From Steromphala cineraria (taxonomy: Eukaryota; Mollusca; Gastropoda; Trochida; Trochidae): a stretch of DNA of 64,000 bases. A model generated the notes under the pieces. It did not search any database. It had not been told where the DNA came from and saw nothing but the letters and a program-made list of their open reading frames with translations. The DNA is taken from contig OU744732.1 in NCBI GenBank assembly GCA_916613615.1, positions 31,754,673 through 31,818,672 on the forward strand. Direction: 5' to 3'. The position numbers were made by a program, and so were the translations under genes. Positions 1-12,140 of this stretch are shown in pieces (the stretch's first letter is position 1; each line of letters begins with the position of its first letter).

Positions 1-1372
1 AGAAATTACATTTTCAGACATGAAATTCGCCATTAGAGCAAAATTTAAAATAAAATAATTGCTTTTGTGTTATCAAATATTTGAACTTTATGTATTATTT
101 GCATTATGTTTATTCTTTAAAAAAGTACATTTATATATTGGCTTCAATACAATAAACTCGTTGATTTTGACTTGACTTGAATAGCCAAATTTCTTATTAA
201 CGACTTCTTTATTGTGAACATAACAATCTTTCTAAGAAAATGCTTACTCCTTTAATACCCATTTAACCCAATGTATTTAAATGCTAAAGATCTTTAAAGA
301 CTTGGTTGAGCACCCTGTTCGTCCACGGCTGATATCGGTTACTTTTTTAATAGTTTGGGTGAGGTAGGGTGGGTTGAGGTGAGGTGAGGTGATGTGGGGT
401 TTAACGCAACTTTTAAGAATATTTCATTTTATATTAGGGCTGCTACTTTTATGGTAGGAAGAAAGTCCGTAACGCTATTATGGTTATGCATTGTGCTGAA
501 ACTTGCGAGCATTAACTGAAACTAGAGAATATGGGTGGTACTGCGCTATATTCAGTGTAGCATTGCACCCAAACCTATCTGCGATTAGAACAGTTCTCTA
601 TGCTCTACTGCAGTTAAAGTTGACGATCGCGAGCCCCTGGCAGGATTCGAATACTGGATGGTTAACACGGTAAGATTTAGATAAAGTAAAAACAATGTCT
701 TGAGACGGCCCCCAATATCATTGATTTGTGTTATTGAGAGTTCGGTATCAAATTGCCTACAAGTTGTATTGGTAACGTGGTACAACACAATACACGCTTC
801 TTGTGCGTCTCACAGCGAAGTGACAAAATACACAGGCGATACTGTTATATATTCCACACCACACCTCATGTAATAACGACTTTTCACACATGTTCATTGG
901 GTGTGAAGTGACAAGAGCCGATGAGATTATTGCTTGTAACACACTGTTGTTCATGTTCCATTATGCGTGGGATTTCATACAGTCCGTGTAACATTCCTAA
1001 AATTAATTTTAACTTATTGTGCTTTATGCAACCTGCAATAATGGTTTTAAAGTTCATCACGGAATACCCTTTTTATGGATCCATAAAAGTATGGTTCAAT
1101 GAAATTAATCAAATCTTTCAAACTTTTATATATATATATATTAAGAATCGTTGAATCAATTTCAATATTAAAAATGTTTGGATTACTGGTATATTAACTT
1201 TCTTCATTTCGAGGCATTATGATTAGTAAGAAATAACTGACTATATAACGCAAACATTAACCCTTTCAATGACAGAATGATCAGCATAAATATGATCACT
1301 TACATTGTATGAACATAAGATACATGAAGGTTTAGCATCGATACATTGTTAAGTATCGATACATGAACGTTT
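1..1372. other. AT-rich noncoding stretch, no gene recognised
   Basis: No frame here looks convincingly coding. Small items are a TTGACTTGACTTGA motif after an AATAAA-like run at about 146-181, similar to the tail at 60,590-60,617 and probably the 3' end of a retroelement; a GGTGAGGT run at 359-395; and a GATTCGAATA motif near 645 that faintly resembles a tRNA B box on the minus strand. None supports a gene call. Confidence 0.5.
359..395. repeat. GGTGAGGT-type short repeat
   Basis: Imperfect runs of GTGAGGT and GGTTGAGGT. The motif is the reverse complement of the much longer CTCAC array at 54,739-54,882. Confidence 0.6.
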
Positions 1373-1488
1373 TGATTTATAACTGCTTTATTTAGTTTAA
1401 AACATTGTCTTTCAATTGAAAGCATTTATTTTCATTTCCCTGACATCACCTTATATTCCCCCTAAAAACGTGCTACTGCCCCTTTATG
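1373..1488 (-). mobile_element. Truncated copy of the TTAA MITE family (right end only)
   Basis: The segment holds the conserved end of the family seen in full elsewhere: the subterminal ACATCACCTTATATTCCCCCT block followed by the CGTGCTACTGCCCCTTTA terminus. The other half, including the second TTAA end, is missing, so this is a fragment in reverse orientation. Confidence 0.75.
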
Positions 1489-2351
1489 ATACGAATACTG
1501 GTTACATATCCTCTAAAACTCTAGCATCTTAAATTATATTTTCTGCAAAGAGATATATCAACATTGCGAAAAAAGGATATTTGAAGGCCTACACGAACAG
1601 GAAAGAAGTTACAAAGTTCATGTTTCAATGTTTAAGAATACGAAAAATAGACTTTTTATTTTTATCCCTTGTCAACATTTGAAAAATGACCTAGGTTTGA
1701 AATAACGCGGAGGGAAACCAGAAACAAGTTTCTTTTTCATCTAGACACAATTCACAATAGCGTTTCAAAATTACTTTTAAGACGAATAATATTAACATCA
1801 GAACCTAATCTCCTTGTATTGACGGCTTGTTTAAAGCTCATGATTATATTTTACTTACGCTTCTATCAGTTGAAAGCAGAAATACATTATTTTTCATACT
1901 TCACTTAATTATTAATAATTGATTTGCAATTATGGAAAACATATAAAACAAGAAGAGAATAATTTTTTTATCTTTTTAGCTTTTGATGTACACACATATA
2001 ATTTGACATGTCATTTACCAGTTACTGCTGAAAAGGTAAATGAAAGACAATATGTTCAATACTGTTATTGTTCTGATATAACTTTTATCACTTGGAACGA
2101 GAACACTTATCCGGACGACCACTTCAAAGTATTGCTTCAAGATAGAGACATAAATTAGTATTTAAACAAAACCCTATACGCATAGTTGGTTCACCGGGCG
2201 CTCTATGAGGTCATAAGAAATTGAATTTATAAAGTTCTATTCAGTCGGCAACGTTTGCAAACTATCCTCCAAATTTCAACAATTTTTTTTTAATTTGAAA
2301 TATTTATGTAGGCCTACTCGACATTCCCTTGACTTTCTGGGAAACATTTTG
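1489..2351. other. Noncoding stretch, nothing recognised
   Basis: AT-rich sequence. The open frame at 1,919-2,158 has no recognisable motif, no good start context and no supporting splice signals. Confidence 0.5.
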
Positions 2352-2438
2352 AATCAAATTCAAATTAAGATTCAAATTCAAATTCAAATTCAAATTCAAA
2401 TTCAAATTCAAAGGTCAAGTTCAAGTTTAAATTCAAAT
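2352..2438. repeat. AAATTC hexanucleotide microsatellite
   Basis: About ten consecutive AAATTC/AATTCA units, decaying to AAGTTC and TTTAAATTC variants at the right edge. Confidence 0.9.
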
Positions 2439-2482
2439 TGGGTATTCAAAACTTTTGCCATTTAAACGAAATCAAAACCTAC

Positions 2483-2643
2483 CTCTCTTTCATCAGCTTC
2501 TGCCACAGTTTCTTCCATGTTTCAATATCTTTTCCTACGTCACAGTTTATAAACGTCACCGTCTTCTCCCGCGACGGTGTCCTTAAACTAGGGGAGGTTA
2601 CTCTCATCTCACTAAATCCTTTCGGTCGTCGCGCTGAACTCAT
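2483..2643 (-). CDS. Candidate first coding exon of a minus-strand gene (product unknown)
   Basis: On the minus strand an ATG at 2,643-2,641 in an AAAATGA context opens 53 codons that run into AG|GTAGGTTTTG, a good splice donor, leaving phase 2. The peptide begins MSSARRPKGFSEM, is basic and Ser/Arg-rich, then becomes amphipathic and ends WKKLWQKLMKER. I do not recognise the family. Its base composition is less AT-rich than the flanks, which supports coding. Later exons would lie below 2,480 or beyond the window start; I could not identify them. A possible noncoding upstream exon ends at a GTATGT donor near 2,795. Length, phase and the basic, Trp-containing end resemble the candidate exon at 12,391-12,554, but I see no residue-level homology. 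A chance open frame is possible. Confidence 0.4.
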
Positions 2644-3776
2644 TTTGTCACTGTTTCACTTTCCGCTATTATTAAGTCAATAAATGTTCATTCTCTAGTG
2701 ATTAATCAGATGAATGCCCTTCTGTGATAGAAATTTATTCTTGTGGACAACTTTGCCTCGATTAAAATAATTTAAATATTAATTTAACCTAACATACCTT
2801 TACCAATGTTTCACCTCTTTGAGGTGAGAAGAAGATTAACAAACCATGGTGTAACTATGAATGAGTTTTTGATATATCATCAAGTCGATTTTGTCCATTG
2901 TTGTTCATGATTCATCATTCAAAGGAAAATTCTTCTACAGGAGAACGGTAAGCCTAACCAAAGCTTTCCAAATGTTCTTTTTGATGGAAGGTTTGTAAAG
3001 TTCAACAAAACATGATTGTTGTCAATTACAATCTGATCCAATCCGATGAAATGAATTGCACAGATATCACAATTCCACTAAAAAAGTCAAATGCTGTTGC
3101 AGTTGTACTAAATGCACAATCGATGTTTCCAATTGCGAATCCTTTTTATAGGTTGTCGGCAATATGCTTCCAATTTTAAATCATCTTGAGCAAAACCCTA
3201 TTGTTCCAGAGGTTTTTTGTATCCTTAACAATACGTTCCTGATATATATGAGCTTTACTTTTGACAAAGCCGCTTGTAAAAGCCCATTGTAAATGATCAA
3301 ACAAAAGGGCCATTGATTACATATTTTATGATTTTGAGCTCAAATATTATTTCACTGGAAAGACAATAACGTTATCTGGCCAAATATTGCATAAATAGTA
3401 TGGTATCATATATCTAAAGTCTAATTTCACTCTAACGTTCAAATAATCAGTGAAGCATTTACAAACATTAAAACGCTTTGTCAAAGAGTTGCTAACAATC
3501 CATTTTCTGGGAACATAGATTGAATTATCAAACTAAAGAAAAGGCAAACGAAATACATATCTTTCATGCAAAAAAATCCCATTTGTAAGCAAATATGTAA
3601 CTTCTTCTCAATCCAAGAAAATGTGTATGTACCTCAGCTTGATGACAGAAACACATTGACGCTAACCTTTTGGAAGTATCTTATGTTAAACACACATTTT
3701 GATACAAATGTAATGTTCGAATGTACCATGTGTTTATCAAGCAGAACTCATGAAAGAATTAAGTCCAGAAATAGGG
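2644..3776. other. Noncoding stretch, nothing recognised
   Basis: AT-rich sequence upstream of the minus-strand candidate exon. It includes a short palindromic CACCTCTTTGAGGTG at about 2,812-2,826. The open frame at 3,566-3,802 has no recognisable feature. Confidence 0.45.
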
Positions 3777-3992
3777 TTATATCAGGGAATCTTCCGTTAT
3801 AGTAAAGCATCGTGCAGGATTCAAAATGAACATTAATTCCACATCTGATTCATTAGTTTGTGCATCAATATCGTTAAGGGCCATGCAACTAAAATCAAAT
3901 TCAAAACAGTCCATGGACTTTTCCAGAAGAATACTTTTCAACAACGTGTTTATGAATTCCTTTCCACTTCCGGTAAATTTCTCCAATTCTCA
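3777..3992 (-). CDS. Candidate terminal exon, product unknown
   Basis: A minus-strand frame opens just after a TGA near 3,995 and runs about 71 codons to TAA at 3,777. The peptide (FTGSGKEFINTLL... ending ARCFTITEDSLI) is amphipathic and acidic toward the end, with balanced composition. There is no ATG at the head, so it would need a splice acceptor; GAG or TTGGAG at 3,985-3,995 are the only weak options. It lies directly against the start of the 59-bp satellite. A plus-strand frame is also open over the same bases, so this may be chance. No family was recognised. Confidence 0.22.
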
Positions 3993-4019
3993 AAATAAGC
4001 TACAAACTTGAGACTGTTG

Positions 4020-5875
4020 ATCGTCTGCTGCTCCAGTTAAGATTTTTCGCAGAAATTCTTGATACCAAACTGAATTTATATAATCTGCTGCTCCAGTTAT
4101 GATTCTCCCAGAGAATATTGATACAAAACAAAGTTTATATCGTCTGCTGCTCCAATTACGATTCTCCCAGAGAATCTTTATACCAAACTTAATTTATATC
4201 GTCTACTGCTCCAGTGATGATTCTCCCATAGAATATTGATACAAAACTGAATTTATATCGTCTGCAGCTCCAGTTATGATTCTCCCATAGAATATTGATA
4301 CAAAACTGAGTTTATATCGTCTGCTTCTCGAATTGCGTTTCTCACAGAATATTGATACGAAACTGAGTTTGTATCGTCTGCTGCTCCAGTTATGATTCTC
4401 CCATAGAATATTGATAAAAAAACTGAGTTTATATCGCCTGCTGCTTCAGTTATGATTCTCCCATAGAATATTGATACAAAACCGAATTTATATCGTCTGC
4501 TGCTTCAGTTATGATTCTCCCATAGAATATTGATACAAAACTGAGTTTATATCGTCTGCTTCTCGAATTGCGTTTCTCACAGAATATTGATACGAAACTG
4601 AGTTTGTATCGTCTGCTGCTGCAGTTATGATTCTCCCATAGAATATTGATAAACAAAACTGAATTTATATCGTCTGCTTCTCCAGTTATGATTCTCCCAT
4701 AGAATATTGATACAAAACTGAGTTTATATCGTCTGCAGCTCCAGTTATGATTCTCCCATAGAATACTGATACAAAACTGAGTTTGTATCTTCTGCGGCTC
4801 CCGTTATGATTCTCCCACAGAATATTGATACGGAACTAATTTTATATCGTCTGCTGCTCCAGTTATGATTCTCCCAAAGAATATTGATACAAAACTGAGT
4901 TTATATCGTCTGCTTCTCCAGTAATGATTCTCCCAAAGAATATTGATACAAAACTGAGTTTATATCGTCTGCTGCTCCAAGTATGATTCTCCCATAGAAT
5001 GCTGATACAAAACTGAGTTTATATCGTCTGCAGCTCTAGTTATGATTCTCCCAGAGAATGTTGATATAAAACTGAGTTTATATCGTCTGCTGCTCCAGTT
5101 ATGATGCTCCCAGAGAATATTGACACAAAACTGAGTTTATATCGTCTGCTGCTCCAGTTATGATTCTCCCAGAGAATATTGATACAAAACTGAATTTATA
5201 TCGTCTGTTGCTCCAGTTATGATTCTCCCACAGAATATTGATACAAAACTGAATTTATATCGTCTGCTGCTCCAGTTATGATTCTCCCACAGGATGTTGA
5301 TGCAAAACTGAATTTAGATCGTCTGCTGTTCCAGTTATGATTCTCCCAGAGAATGTTGATGCAAACTGAGTGTATATCGTCTGATGCTCCAGTGAAGTTT
5401 CTCCCAGTGAATGTTGATATAAAACTAAGTTTATATCGTCTGCTGCTCCAGTAAAGATTTTTCGCAGAAAAACTGGGATACCAAATTGAATTGATATCGC
5501 TCCTTATGTTTCTCCAACAGAATATTGATACAAAACTGAATTTATATCGTCTGCTGCTTCAGTCAAGTTTCTATCATAGAATATTGATACCAAACTGGGC
5601 TATGAATCTCCCAGAGAATGTTGATACAAACTGAATTTATATCATCTGCACCAGGTAAGTTTCTCTCAGAGAATACTGATACAAAACTGAATTTATATAT
5701 GCGGCTCCAGTTATGATTCTCCCAGAGAATGTTTATACAAAACTGAGTTTATATCGTCTGCTTCTCGTATTGCGTTTCTCTCAGAGAATATTGATACAAA
5801 ACTGAATGTATATCGTTTGCTGCTCTAGTTATGATTCTCCCACAGAATGTTGATACCAAACGGCGTTATATCCAG
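4020..5875. repeat. 59-bp satellite array, about 31 units
   Basis: Tandem units of about 59 bp read GTCTGCTGCTCCAGTTATGA, then TTCTCCCA(T/G)AGAATATTGAT, then ACAAAACTGAATTTATATC. Most units differ at a few sites. A variant with TTCTCGAATTGCGTTTCTCA recurs at about 4,320, 4,558 and 5,760; the first two lie 236 bp (four units) apart, which suggests a local higher-order repeat. The right end breaks into shortened and rearranged units (5,480-5,875). The unit length is not a multiple of three, so the open frames read through it are not meaningful. Confidence 0.95.
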
Positions 5876-6403
5876 TTATGATTAACAAACACTTCAGCTG
5901 ACATTATCTCCTAAACTCCGATGTATGATAATCTAGTGTCACTAGAACAAACAGGACATTACACCTTTCAAACATCTCAATCAACTGATAAAACAATGGA
6001 CGTTGTCTCTATGTTGTCATGGTGATCAGTCATAACAATGGATATCAGTAGAATTCGGTTTATTTTATAACTATATCAAGTTTCCAAAATTGAGTTTCCA
6101 AACTTAACAACACATATTATCAAATAGACGATAAATATCGAACTTCCATATTTTTTACCTCAATGCAAAGTAGCAAAACTAAATTTCTGGGGAAAACAAA
6201 AACTAAATTTGCAAACTATGGTAATGGTAAATCATATAATTTCCTCACCATGACATTATTCACTTTTAACCTATGACTAAGAAAATATATCAAATATTAT
6301 CAAATAGGAGACTGTTAACTATTAACCTTTGAAAATTAAAGCACCTAGTTCAGAAGAGGATCGGTTAGGTTGTAAATATGACCGAAGGCACCCCGATATA
6401 AAT
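5876..6403. other. Noncoding stretch, nothing recognised
   Basis: AT-rich unique sequence after the satellite. No coding frame, RNA motif or element ends were identified. Confidence 0.45.
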
Positions 6404-6730
6404 TTAAATACATTCGGCATGGACAACTGTCATGAGGACATTACAATATATATCCCTTATCAGTATGACAACACATATTTCAACGATAAAACACTCGACA
6501 TACCTCGTGACTATAAAATTATGATGTGTATCATACCGAAATGCTCTTAGAAAACTACAGCAACAGAAGACGACAGCATGGAAATGGCCAACAGACCCCA
6601 AAACAGGATGATGGGCGAACAGAAACGTGTAAGAGACAAAAGGGTATTGGTCACTCAAAGTGAATTTGAAACACAAAGTAACAACCTTTTCATTCCAGAA
6701 TTTAAGAGTTTGGGATTTCACAGCCGCCAT
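6404..6730 (-). CDS. Open reading frame with plausible start, product unknown
   Basis: A 108-codon minus-strand frame starts at an ATG in a GCATGGCGGC context (YY1-like motif overlapping the start), with an ATATTTATA tract about 15-25 bases upstream. The first 15 residues (MAAVKSQTLKFWNEK) look like a real N-terminus. After them comes AAAAG|GTTGTT, a weak possible donor, and the rest is hydrophobic and Cys/His/Phe-rich, more like a translated intron. The credible part may therefore be only a short first exon. No family recognised. Confidence 0.2.
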   Translation of the reverse strand: MAAVKSQTLKFWNEKVVTLCFKFTLSDQYPFVSYTFLFAHHPVLGSVGHFHAVVFCCCSFLRAFRYDTHHNFIVTRYVECFIVEICVVILIRDIYCNVLMTVVHAECI

Positions 6731-6861
6731 GCAGAGACAGTATAAATATCATGTTCGCTTCTTAAGATAAATTTAGTTGATATACAAGAGGTACAAGTAG
6801 TGACATGATATGACAAACTGAATTTGCATTTCAGACATAACAACAAATATCATATACCGGA

Positions 6862-6990
6862 ACAGGACCTCCTTTCACAAAGCAACCTTAACTTGGGTTA
6901 ACCTTAACTCCCATTCTTTAACATTACATTAAGGCTACCTTAAGGACTTACGATCACCTTAGAGCTTAGTAAAAGGGGGCCCTGGTCCAT
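6862..6990. mobile_element. Small inverted-repeat element (GGACC...TTTCACAAAGC type)
   Basis: The left end GGACCTCCTTTCACAAAGC and the right end AGCTTAGTAAAAGGGGGCCC then TGGTCC are imperfect inverted complements. Between them are several palindromic CCTTAA/TTAAGG blocks. I remember elements of this shape as widespread in marine invertebrates. A decayed relative may be present at about 45,728-45,830. Confidence 0.5.
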
Positions 6991-7245
6991 ACGTTGTCAT
7001 GCCATCGATACATAACAACCAATATCATTTGGAGCAAATGCGAAAATAACTTTTTCCACTGAAAATCATAATAGAGAAAAAAACATAGATTGTACAATAA
7101 TCTCGAAAGAGATTCTTAAAGGAAAGTGGTTCTAGTTAATTAAAGTCCTTCGGAGATTCTGTTGCTTAATGAAAATCACAAAAGTAACCTACATATAACA
7201 TAAACTCATTCTATTTAATCATCCTACTTAAGAATGTTCTTAAAT

Positions 7246-7503
7246 TCAGTGCAAACTAGAACGCAGACGAACTCCAGGACAGCAGCAGACGATAAAACTT
7301 GTCAATATCAATGAAATGATAATTGACACTACGTGACCCATACTGTAGGAGGTTGACAGCTCGTTTTCATACAATGAATGACTGTAGACATTACTTTTAT
7401 TAACCTGGTGCGAAAAACCCTCAGTCAATTTCAGCAGAGATTTGAAGAGGCGTGTGTGGACACTGTTTCCCAAATGTGGTGTCAAAACAGTCAGCACGAT
7501 CTT
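7246..7503 (-). CDS. Candidate terminal exon encoding a membrane-spanning C-terminus
   Basis: A minus-strand frame begins after a possible acceptor (TTCTAAG at 7,504-7,510) and runs about 85 codons to TGA at 7,246. It has a basic amphipathic stretch (RLFKSLLKLTEG), an NKS potential N-glycosylation site, then about 18 hydrophobic residues (VVSIIISLILTSFIV) followed by CCC and a short basic tail. That layout fits a single-pass membrane or palmitoylated C-terminus. No ATG is present, so an upstream exon is needed. Internal GT sites (CAG|GTTAAT) could end the exon earlier. Family not recognised, and length alone is not significant. Confidence 0.25.
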   Translation of the reverse strand, partial: KIVLTVLTPHLGNSVHTRLFKSLLKLTEGFSHQVNKSNVYSHSLYENELSTSYSMGHVVSIIISLILTSFIVCCCPGVRLRSSLH

Positions 7504-7510
7504 CTTAGAA

Positions 7511-7745
7511 GTTTAAGGTGAGTAAAGGGTCATTAGAAGACAAATCGAATGGCAGACGACAATTTAAACTAAAGTTTAAGGTGAGAAAGAGTCAATAGAC
7601 GACAAATGGTACGGCAGACGACAATTCAAAATAGAAGTATGAGGTGAAAAAGAGTAAACAAATCGAAAATCGATATTTCAAAATGGAAGTTTAAGGTCAG
7701 AAAAGAGTCAGTAGACGACAAATCGAAGAGCAGACGACATTTCAA
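7511..7745. repeat. Short tandem repeat, about four units of 60-70 bp
   Basis: Units carry AAGTTTAAGGTGAG, then AGTCAATAGACGACAAATCG, then GGCAGACGACAATTT. The third unit is shortened. Confidence 0.75.
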
Positions 7746-10700
7746 ATAATAGAACCTAACACGGACAAGTGTACCCTACAGGAAGTTGTTAATGTCGTTA
7801 TAACGAGATGAACACCTGAACCACCAAGAGCTGTTCCTAAATTACTAGATTCAATATCAGAATGTCGTCTGTCAACTCAATGAGGCGGGAAGTTGAAGCA
7901 ATTTATCGTTTGCCAAGAGTCTATTGAATGTCTTATTGTTTGCCCGTGGTTGTCTAACATGGAGTATTTAACAAGTTCAAATGTCAGTTCTTATGATTTG
8001 AATGCCACACTCAAGGCAGCTTATATATGTTCTATGGTCACTGTGTTCGGTTACAAATTGTTCACAATTAAGTTCAATGTCATTGTAAACAGTAACCTCT
8101 TAGTGATATGTTGTAAATAAGTTTCAATTTGTTCTAGAGCCACGATGAATAGTTACAGCCTGATCTGTGGTTGAAGTAAACAAATACACTGTTCCAGTTG
8201 GACAACTTTGAGTTTAAGCATTGTTTTGTCTGTATTGATATATGCTCTGGTACCACTATCATCATTTAATATTTGGTCTTCTGCAATGGAACAGCGCTAC
8301 TGATTGAAATATTGTTCAAACGGTGCTTAACACTAACTCACTCGCTGTTATCCAAGTATTACAGTTTCGATATGCTCTTTGTTCAAGGGACAGTTACACT
8401 GAACAAAGGGCAAATTAAGCTGGCCCCAACAACCCCCCCCCCTCCAACCCCTTAAACTTTCTCGATTCGTAACTGATAAATGGCTACAATGTGTTCTGGT
8501 GTTAGAGACACGATACAACTTGTGATCTATAATCAAAGTCTTGGTAGCGCAAAGGCATAATCAGAAGAGAGATCGTGCAGTCAGTTAAGAAATGTAGAAA
8601 TTGAACTGTTTGATGTATAGTGTATAGAATATTTTAGAAAGACGTTCTTGGTTATCTAAAATTTTAAGAATTAACGAGCTGATGGTGCGTTAGGTTTATC
8701 AATTGGACAATTGGTCTTAAGTTGAACAACATAATTTGACATTTCATGTCAAATATTCGTTTGTAACACATCAACATTTAGCTTTCAAATGTGGATGAGA
8801 AATCAATTTAAAATCTACAATTTAAGTTTAATATAAATTTTTAAGTATTTAACACGTTGCCTCATATGAGTACATTTCCGCTTTGCAAGGGTAACTACAC
8901 AGTTTATGACTTTATGAACAGAAACAGGAAGTCTGGAGAAACGCAATCTTTCGAGTTTCTCGTTTTATGGATCATATCATATCAACTTGAGGGTTATTAA
9001 GTTGATATTATTTGCTTCAATATTGAATTATCACCACTCTTGTAGCTTCAGAGATAATCTTTAAGTGGTAGGCATGGTTACAATGTACACCTCCGGTTTT
9101 GCTATCGTAACAGTGTCAATACTTCCGGTCGCTTTGGAGACAAGTTGTGATAGCCTATATTGTTATATCATTTTTTTTCTAGAAAAACAATGCATTAGTA
9201 GGAGAGTTATGACTTAACAGCTTGGAAAAATTTGAATAAGATAAAATAATAGATGAGAACATGAAATATGGTTGTGGAGTAGTCGAAATGGCATTCTCCA
9301 TTATGATTAATTGGCTGATAAAAAAACTCGAAGGTATCCAGGCATATTTGCTATCAATACATTACATGTATCAAGGGAAATACATTAAGTGCAAATAAGA
9401 TAATGATGAATGATATTAGTTTTTAAGAAGGAAAACATAACGCATGAAGACACGTTCACATTAACCACATTTTTAAATTTCTGAAATGATAAAGATCCAT
9501 AAATGTTAAAATTTAAGTATTATAATGATGAATGAGGTACATTTGTGATTTGTGAAATTTTAAAAGTAAACCTTGAATGTATACAATTATTTCATATATA
9601 CGTATGCTTTTGTTTGCTGTGTTTACCTATTCACAGTCTTTTTCTTTCAAAGTAATCTGCAAATCAGTTTGACAAATACTTCTATGAATAATGTAGAAAA
9701 TGTCACGGGTATAGACTTTCGTCAAACAGACAAGGATAATTTTCGACAATAGTGAAAATCTAAAAAAAAAATTATTTAAAGATTTAGGCCTCTATGGCCA
9801 AAGTTTTGTTCAAAGAGTTCTGTCCAGAAGTGTTAAATGGCATCAACTCGGGAATGACAAGTTTACTAACTGACGTACAAGTTTTTAAAACAATTCATCA
9901 CTATCACTATTATAACTATTCTTATTCAAATACATTAAGTTAAATACACTGAAGGTTTAGATTATGTGAGAGAAGTTGTATTAATGACAAACTACGCAAA
10001 AATCGTGTACAAAGAAATAAATATATTAACAAAATTATCTTTTCGAAAAGTGTTTAGAATATCATATCAACAGCGTTGTTGATAATCTCAATGTTTTTTA
10101 TATCTGGTCAAAAAGAGTATGGTCAATAACATGAAACTAAAACTATGAAGTCTACAATAATAACTGAGTGTGACGCAAATACCACACGAAATAGAAATCA
10201 AAGCCAATCGAATTAAAAAGTTTTGAACAGATTGTAAACCAACCCTAGTTACACAAGTTTTCTAAACTGTCATTGTTAACTGCTAGAAACGGAAAAAGTA
10301 TGTCATTATGTCCCCTAAAGCAAACACTCAAACAGAACAGTTAAAATGTTTTTCTTATTGGCATAGCACATCAAAGGCATATCAAACTATAATATTCTAC
10401 TGAGTGACATGGGTATATGAACATACGCTCGTTCTGAAGGGTAATTGCTAGTAATTAAAGTAATTTTTATGAAAAAATAATTCAAAGAAAATCTACAAAT
10501 AATGCACCACCGCAATAATATTAATAAGACTATAAATCTTCGTGGTGGCATATCACACATACATTGTAATGCATTTGCATGCTATTGTGTATTGTCGTTA
10601 TTACCATTTGAAGAGAAAATTAGAGTAGTAGTAATTGATTGCAATCCATGCTAATCAAGTATTTATTCATGTTTTCAAAAATCTTCGTTGGTGGTCTTTC

Positions 10701-10781
10701 TTTAAGTGGTTGCTGCGTTTATAGCCTCCAGTAAACCATGTTATACGAAATATGATTAAGCAACGTTCAAATACTTTGATC
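7746..10781. other. Long noncoding stretch, nothing recognised
   Basis: About 3 kb of AT-rich sequence with a C-run at 8,433-8,444. The only open frames are 60-75 codons with no motif. No transposon ends or RNA genes were recognised. A tract around 10,440-10,660 has many short AT repeats. Confidence 0.45.
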
Positions 10782-11114
10782 TTAAAGGGGCAATAGCACG
10801 TTTTTGAGAGAATGTAAGGTGATGTCAGGAAAATTAAAATAAATTGTTCCAATTAAAATACAATGTATTAAAACAAAATGAAGAAGTAATAAATATAAGA
10901 TGTCAAGTTCAGCCATGCGATTCCTTTTTCTTACACAAAATGAATTAAGGTATTCACACAATACATTCATCGCATTCTCTGACTATGCATGATTTCTTTG
11001 TGAAATGAAATTTCTGACACAATCCAAAAAATACATTTAGCATTAACGTACAATTATCAGTGAAAAATATAAAATATAGAACGTGCTACGAAAAACGTGC
11101 TACTGCCCCTTTAA
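10782..11114 (+). mobile_element. TTAA MITE, forward copy
   Basis: A complete member of the family from TTAAAGGGGCAATAGCACG to CGTGCTACTGCCCCTTTAA, with TTAA at both outer edges. An additional ACGTGCTACGAAAA lies just inside the right terminus, a partial duplication of the end. The interior matches other copies (GCCATGCGATTCCTTTTTCT, TACAATTATCAGTG). No coding capacity. Confidence 0.9.
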
Positions 11115-11183
11115 AAGTAACACCGTAAATAATGATATTGCTAAAGACAGAATATTTTTCATTCAGGTCGTAAAAGTAATGTA

Positions 11184-11501
11184 CTAGTATTTGGTTAACC
11201 GAATAGGTGGGTTTATGTGGCTTTCATGAATGCTAAAGTAAATGGTTGTTTTTATTATCTGTTGGGGTAGAACTTTACCAAATTCTGATGGATATTTACT
11301 ATGAAAAACATATAATACTTCAGATTCAAACACATCTACTTCTCTAATTCTTGACTGTTCCTTGTTGTAGCCTCTATATTGGATGACGTACATGATGTTT
11401 TCGATCGGAAGAAAATATTTTTGTACAAGTGCCTCAATTTCCTTGAGCAATTGTTTGATACATGCTATATTTTTTCCTCGGAAATTTGCTACCAAAACAT
11501 T
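11184..11501 (-). CDS. Open frame, candidate coding exon of unknown product
   Basis: The minus-strand frame is open from just after a TAA at about 11,504 to TAG at 11,184, roughly 105 codons. It has no ATG at the head, so an acceptor inside the first 30 bases (TTTTGGTAG or ATATAG) would be required. The peptide has an amphipathic helix-like run (IKQLLKEIEALVQKY) and mixed charged segments, not the low-complexity look of translated AT-rich DNA. Possible donors lie inside it (CATA|GTAAAT, TTTG|GTAAAG). Its entry phase does not match the phase-2 exit of the upstream candidate exon at 12,391-12,554, so a direct join is not supported. Family not recognised. Confidence 0.25.
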   Translation of the reverse strand, partial: NVLVANFRGKNIACIKQLLKEIEALVQKYFLPIENIMYVIQYRGYNKEQSRIREVDVFESEVLYVFHSKYPSEFGKVLPQQIIKTTIYFSIHESHINPPIRLTKY

Positions 11502-11779
11502 TTACTTAACTGAAAGAAGTCAATATGAAGAAATTCGGTTCGGTTTCACAAGAAGGCTCTAAATGGTTCCAGCATTATACAAGAAGTTTACTGTTTATTT
11601 TCTAAGCTCATTCCTATTTTTCGAATAGTTAAACCCTGGATAGTTGATAGTGTAAGGCCAAACATATTTTTTTAATGTGCCTGGTCTTTACAAACGGAGA
11701 ATATAGGTGTAGCGCCGGATTCGTTTTATTACAACACTCATTATTGTTTCAAATGAGGAAAACAAATTGTCTACGTGAC

Positions 11780-12140
11780 TTAAAGGGGCAGTAGCACGTT
11801 TTTTTGATAATTTTATATTTTAAATTTTTCACTGGAATTGTAAGTTAATGTTAAATGCACTATTTTGGCAGTGAAAAAAAATCTCATTACACAAGTCAAT
11901 CACCAATAGTCAGAGGACAAAGTATGAAGATTCACACAAAATCCATTGGCGGCCATTTTTTGTGAACACCTATAATTCATTTTGTTTTAGAAAAAGGAGT
12001 CGCAAGACTAACTTATGTTATATATTCGAATGATTACTGCTCCATTTAGTTTAAATACATTGTCTTTTATTAGAACCATTAATTTTCAGTTTACCGACAT
12101 CACCTTATATCACCCTAAAAACGTGCTACTGCCCCTTTGA
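11780..12140 (-). mobile_element. TTAA MITE, reverse copy
   Basis: Starts TTAAAGGGGCAGTAGCACG followed by the GATAATTTTATATTTTAAA side, and ends ACGTGCTACTGCCCCTTTGA; the right TTAA has mutated to TTGA. The interior is a full-length match to the family. Confidence 0.9.

Noticed and set aside
620..665. GATTCGAATA, possible tRNA-like B box on the minus strand
   Set aside because: No A box or acceptor stem; isolated motif.
10667..10970. Two minus-strand frames of about 60 codons
   Set aside because: They lie largely in a TTAA MITE and its flank.
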